Positions 5,677-7,068 of a DNA stretch of 7,068 bases are shown in pieces. The position numbers were made by a program, and so were the translations under genes. The DNA lies in NCBI GenBank assembly GCA_030613145.1, contig JAUWMM010000093.1:1-7068 (forward strand). Direction: 5' to 3'. The notes under the pieces were generated by a model that saw nothing but the letters and a program-made list of their open reading frames with translations, was not told the origin of the DNA and did not search any database. The stretch is from Desulfobacterales bacterium. Its GTDB lineage: Bacteria > Desulfobacterota > Desulfobacteria > Desulfobacterales > C00003060. Position 1 is the first letter of the stretch. Each line of letters starts with the position of its first letter.

Positions 5677-6336
5677 TCACCCGGTCTCAACGTCTCCACA
5701 TGAGACCCGATAGTTCAGGTCAGGCCCACTTATGATACCCTCCCGCAGGATCTTAGGGGGAGTCACAGTTACGTCCACCACGGTGGATCCCTTTCCACCC
5801 GCAAGCTTGCCTGCATCCAGCACCAAATCGACTTGATCCTTGATGCAGCTATCTATCTCGGCCACTGTTGTGCAGGCGCCTTTTCCAGAAAGATTGGCGC
5901 TCGTCCCGGTAATGGGGCTTCCAACCGCTTTTACTATAGCAGAAGCAACGGGATGGCCGGCAAGGCGTATACCGATTCGTCCCGCATAACCGGTGAGGTT
6001 GAGTGGAAGGAAATCAGCAGCCTCAAAGACCATTGTCAGACTACCCGGCCAAAAGGCATCTATTAAGCGTGTTGCCGTCTCTGGAATCGATCGGACCAGG
6101 GGAGCAAGGGCTGCCAGACAGGTGATAAGGATAAGGACGGGTTTTCGAGGATCCCGCTTCTTGGCCTGAAAGACCTTATCTACGGCCTTAACATTAAGGG
6201 CGTCGGCCCCAAGGCCGTAAAAGCTGCTCGTGGGGAAAACTACAAGGCCGCCCTTCTTGATCAATGCGGCGGCCCTGTCTATTGTGTTCTGATCAGGAGA
6301 TTCCGGATCCACACAAAGTATTTCGCAGCTCTCCAT
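5677..6336 (-). CDS. tsaC: L-threonylcarbamoyladenylate synthase (TsaC/YrdC/Sua5 family)
   Basis: This is a 219-residue YrdC-domain protein. It shows PTSSFYGLG (35-43; PTETVYGLG in many relatives), KKRDPRKP (59-66) with the basic residues of the nucleotide site, FWPGSLT (95-101), RIGIRLAGHP (120-129), TGTSANLSG (143-151), and a C-terminal VDVT...ILREG stretch. The enzyme condenses threonine, bicarbonate and ATP into threonylcarbamoyl-AMP, the donor for t6A at position 37 of ANN-decoding tRNAs. The extra Sua5 domain is absent, so it is the short TsaC type. Its stop is six bases from that of the convergent gene. No Shine-Dalgarno is evident before the ATG, but no better start is available. It follows purE on the same strand after 107 bases and may share its transcript. 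Confidence 0.93.
   Translation of the reverse strand: MESCEILCVDPESPDQNTIDRAAALIKKGGLVVFPTSSFYGLGADALNVKAVDKVFQAKKRDPRKPVLILITCLAALAPLVRSIPETATRLIDAFWPGSLTMVFEAADFLPLNLTGYAGRIGIRLAGHPVASAIVKAVGSPITGTSANLSGKGACTTVAEIDSCIKDQVDLVLDAGKLAGGKGSTVVDVTVTPPKILREGIISGPDLNYRVSCGDVETG
5683..5707. terminator. Perfect 7-bp hairpin just past the stop of the thiolase gene (weak terminator candidate)
   Basis: GGTCTCA (5683-5689) and TGAGACC (5701-5707) pair perfectly around an 11-base loop. This hairpin starts 12 bases after the TAA of the + strand gene and lies within the last codons of tsaC on the other strand. There is no T-tract on either side, so it is not a standard intrinsic terminator; it might protect a 3' end or be coincidental. 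An alternative stem uses the second GTCTC (5692-5696) with GAGAC (5702-5706). Confidence 0.3.
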
Positions 6337-6443
6337 GATTTATAAGTTCTTTGAAAACATTATCGCATACAGGTGATCCGATTCAAAACCGGCTCAAGCT
6401 CGCGCATAACTGAGCGTAAACAAAGAACATTGCGATTCATGGC

Positions 6444-6965
6444 TCATAGCTTCTTGCGCAAGGTTTCGGCCTTTTGTGCCACCTGGGCGGCCATTTCCTT
6501 CTTGAACTCTTCCAGCCTGCCTTCGATGTCAGGGTCGCTGGTTGCCAGGATCTGCGCGGCTAATACGGCTGCGTTCTTTGCCCCGGCGGCCCCTATGGCC
6601 ATGGTGGCTACCGGCACGCCGGCGGGCATCTGGACCGTAGCGAGCAGCGCGTCCAGGCCCCTTAGGGAAGAGGAATCGATTGGAACGCCAATCACGGGCA
6701 ACGTGGTCTGTGCCGCAATCGATCCCGCCAGATGTGCAGCAGCCCCCGCCCCTGCAATTATCACTCTAATACCCCTGGCCCGGGCCGAACTGGCATAGTC
6801 CGCCGTCCTTTCTGGGCTGCGGTGAGCAGAAGAAACCGTCATTTCAAAGGGTACGCTCAATTGGTTTAGTAGTGAAGCGGCCTTTTCCATGACCCCCAAG
6901 TCTGAATCGCTGCCCATAACAATGCCAACAACCGGTCGGTTGCTTTGATCCGTTGGTGATTTCAT
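6444..6965 (-). CDS. purE: N5-carboxyaminoimidazole ribonucleotide mutase, PurE class I
   Basis: The protein has 173 residues from the chosen start. It shows GIVMGSDSD (14-22), the catalytic VSSAHRSP loop (44-51; H48 corresponds to His45 of E. coli PurE), GAGAAAHL (72-79), then VQMPAGVPVATMAIG and AGAKNAAVLAAQIL near the C-terminus. The length and motifs are those of the bacterial octameric class I enzyme, which converts N5-CAIR to CAIR in purine synthesis. GGAG lies six bases before the ATG at 6965 and favours it. The frame stays open upstream to an ATG at 6977 and another at 7013, but the latter falls inside a 7-bp tandem repeat and is not a credible start. It is upstream of tsaC on the same strand, and its own promoter probably lies at or beyond the window edge. 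No purK or purD is visible. Confidence 0.94.
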   Translation of the reverse strand: MKSPTDQSNRPVVGIVMGSDSDLGVMEKAASLLNQLSVPFEMTVSSAHRSPERTADYASSARARGIRVIIAGAGAAAHLAGSIAAQTTLPVIGVPIDSSSLRGLDALLATVQMPAGVPVATMAIGAAGAKNAAVLAAQILATSDPDIEGRLEEFKKEMAAQVAQKAETLRKKL

Positions 6966-6982
6966 GCTCGACTCCATTATCC

Positions 6983-7038
6983 TGTAGCGTAAGCCGCAAA
7001 GCGCAGAGGGCATGGAGCAGAGGGCATAGGGAAACAGG
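6983..7038. repeat. Degenerate heptanucleotide tandem repeat upstream of purE
   Basis: Eight back-to-back 7-base units can be read on the + strand: TGTAGCG, TAAGCCG, CAAAGCG, CAGAGGG, CATGGAG, CAGAGGG, CATAGGG and AAACAGG. The five central units (6997-7031) agree on CA-x-(A/G)-G-(A/G/C)-G; outer units are decayed. Two neighbouring pairs also form a 14-base duplication (7003-7016 and 7017-7030, 12 of 14 identical). It lies between purE and whatever gene precedes it on the minus strand. Similar heptad runs (ATGCCCTATGCTC-like on the other strand) occur between genes in many environmental bacterial genomes. Confidence 0.7.
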
Positions 7039-7068
7039 CTTACGTTCTTCCAGAATTACTCCATGCTC

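Noticed and set aside
6347..6428. 8-bp inverted repeat GTTCTTTG (6347-6354) / CAAAGAAC (6421-6428) flanking the purE-tsaC spacer
   Set aside because: The arms are 66 bases apart with no other pairing, and a chance match is likely; no mobile element or known operator fits.
6373..6798. A 141-codon + strand open frame opposite purE
   Set aside because: It is the low-complexity Ala/Ser-rich antisense shadow of purE and begins in the purE-tsaC spacer without a ribosome binding site.
6966..7013. An N-terminal extension of PurE starting at 7013
   Set aside because: The extra residues are encoded by the heptad repeat and do not resemble PurE; GGAG is well placed for the ATG at 6965.
7011..7065. CATGGAG (7011-7017) / CTCCATG (7059-7065) inverted repeat upstream of purE
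   Set aside because: One arm is simply a unit of the heptad repeat, so similarity to nearby sequence is expected and there is no further pairing.

Overview
The window is ordinary-density chromosomal DNA, about half G+C, from a Gram-negative-type bacterium. The gene content suggests an uncultured Desulfobacterota (deltaproteobacterial) or related anaerobic lineage. This placement is an inference from three things: a PP-loop thiolation enzyme carrying an NFACT-R-like tail, an archaeal-like TatD variant, and short tandem intergenic repeats of a kind common in such genomes. No rRNA, tRNA, CRISPR array, insertion sequence or prophage is visible.

Layout. Bases 1-182 hold the C-terminal end of a GGDEF (diguanylate cyclase-type) protein on the + strand. 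It converges on mutS2 (268-2664, - strand), with a symmetric, probably bidirectional terminator between them (214-260). A divergent intergenic region (2665-2801) then leads into a two-gene + strand unit. This unit is a 146-residue uncharacterised protein with a faint PD-(D/E)XK-nuclease look (2802-3242), coupled by a 4-base overlap to a GTG-started TatD-family metal-dependent hydrolase (3239-3994). TatD collides tail-to-tail with nth (endonuclease III, 3945-4631, - strand), and the two coding regions overlap by 50 bp. The nth start codon overlaps, on the opposite strand, the start of a PP-loop/NFACT-R-like fusion protein predicted to thiolate tRNA (4630-5670, +). That gene converges, with a 6-bp gap, on a TsaC/YrdC-type threonylcarbamoyl-AMP synthase (5677-6336, -). 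Upstream of tsaC on the same strand is purE (6444-6965). Upstream of purE lies a 7-bp-period tandem repeat (6983-7038).

How the genes relate. Most are housekeeping genes: DNA integrity or ribosome rescue (MutS2, Nth, TatD and possibly the 146-residue protein), tRNA modification (the thiolase and TsaC) and purine synthesis (PurE). Strand switches five times in 7 kb and junctions are very tight, so promoters and terminators of several genes must lie inside their neighbours. There is no clear defence or mobile system. The items most worth a second look are the PP-loop/NFACT-R fusion, the unknown protein coupled to TatD, and the two short-period repeats. One repeat forms the tail of a coding sequence and supplies the ribosome binding site of the next gene.
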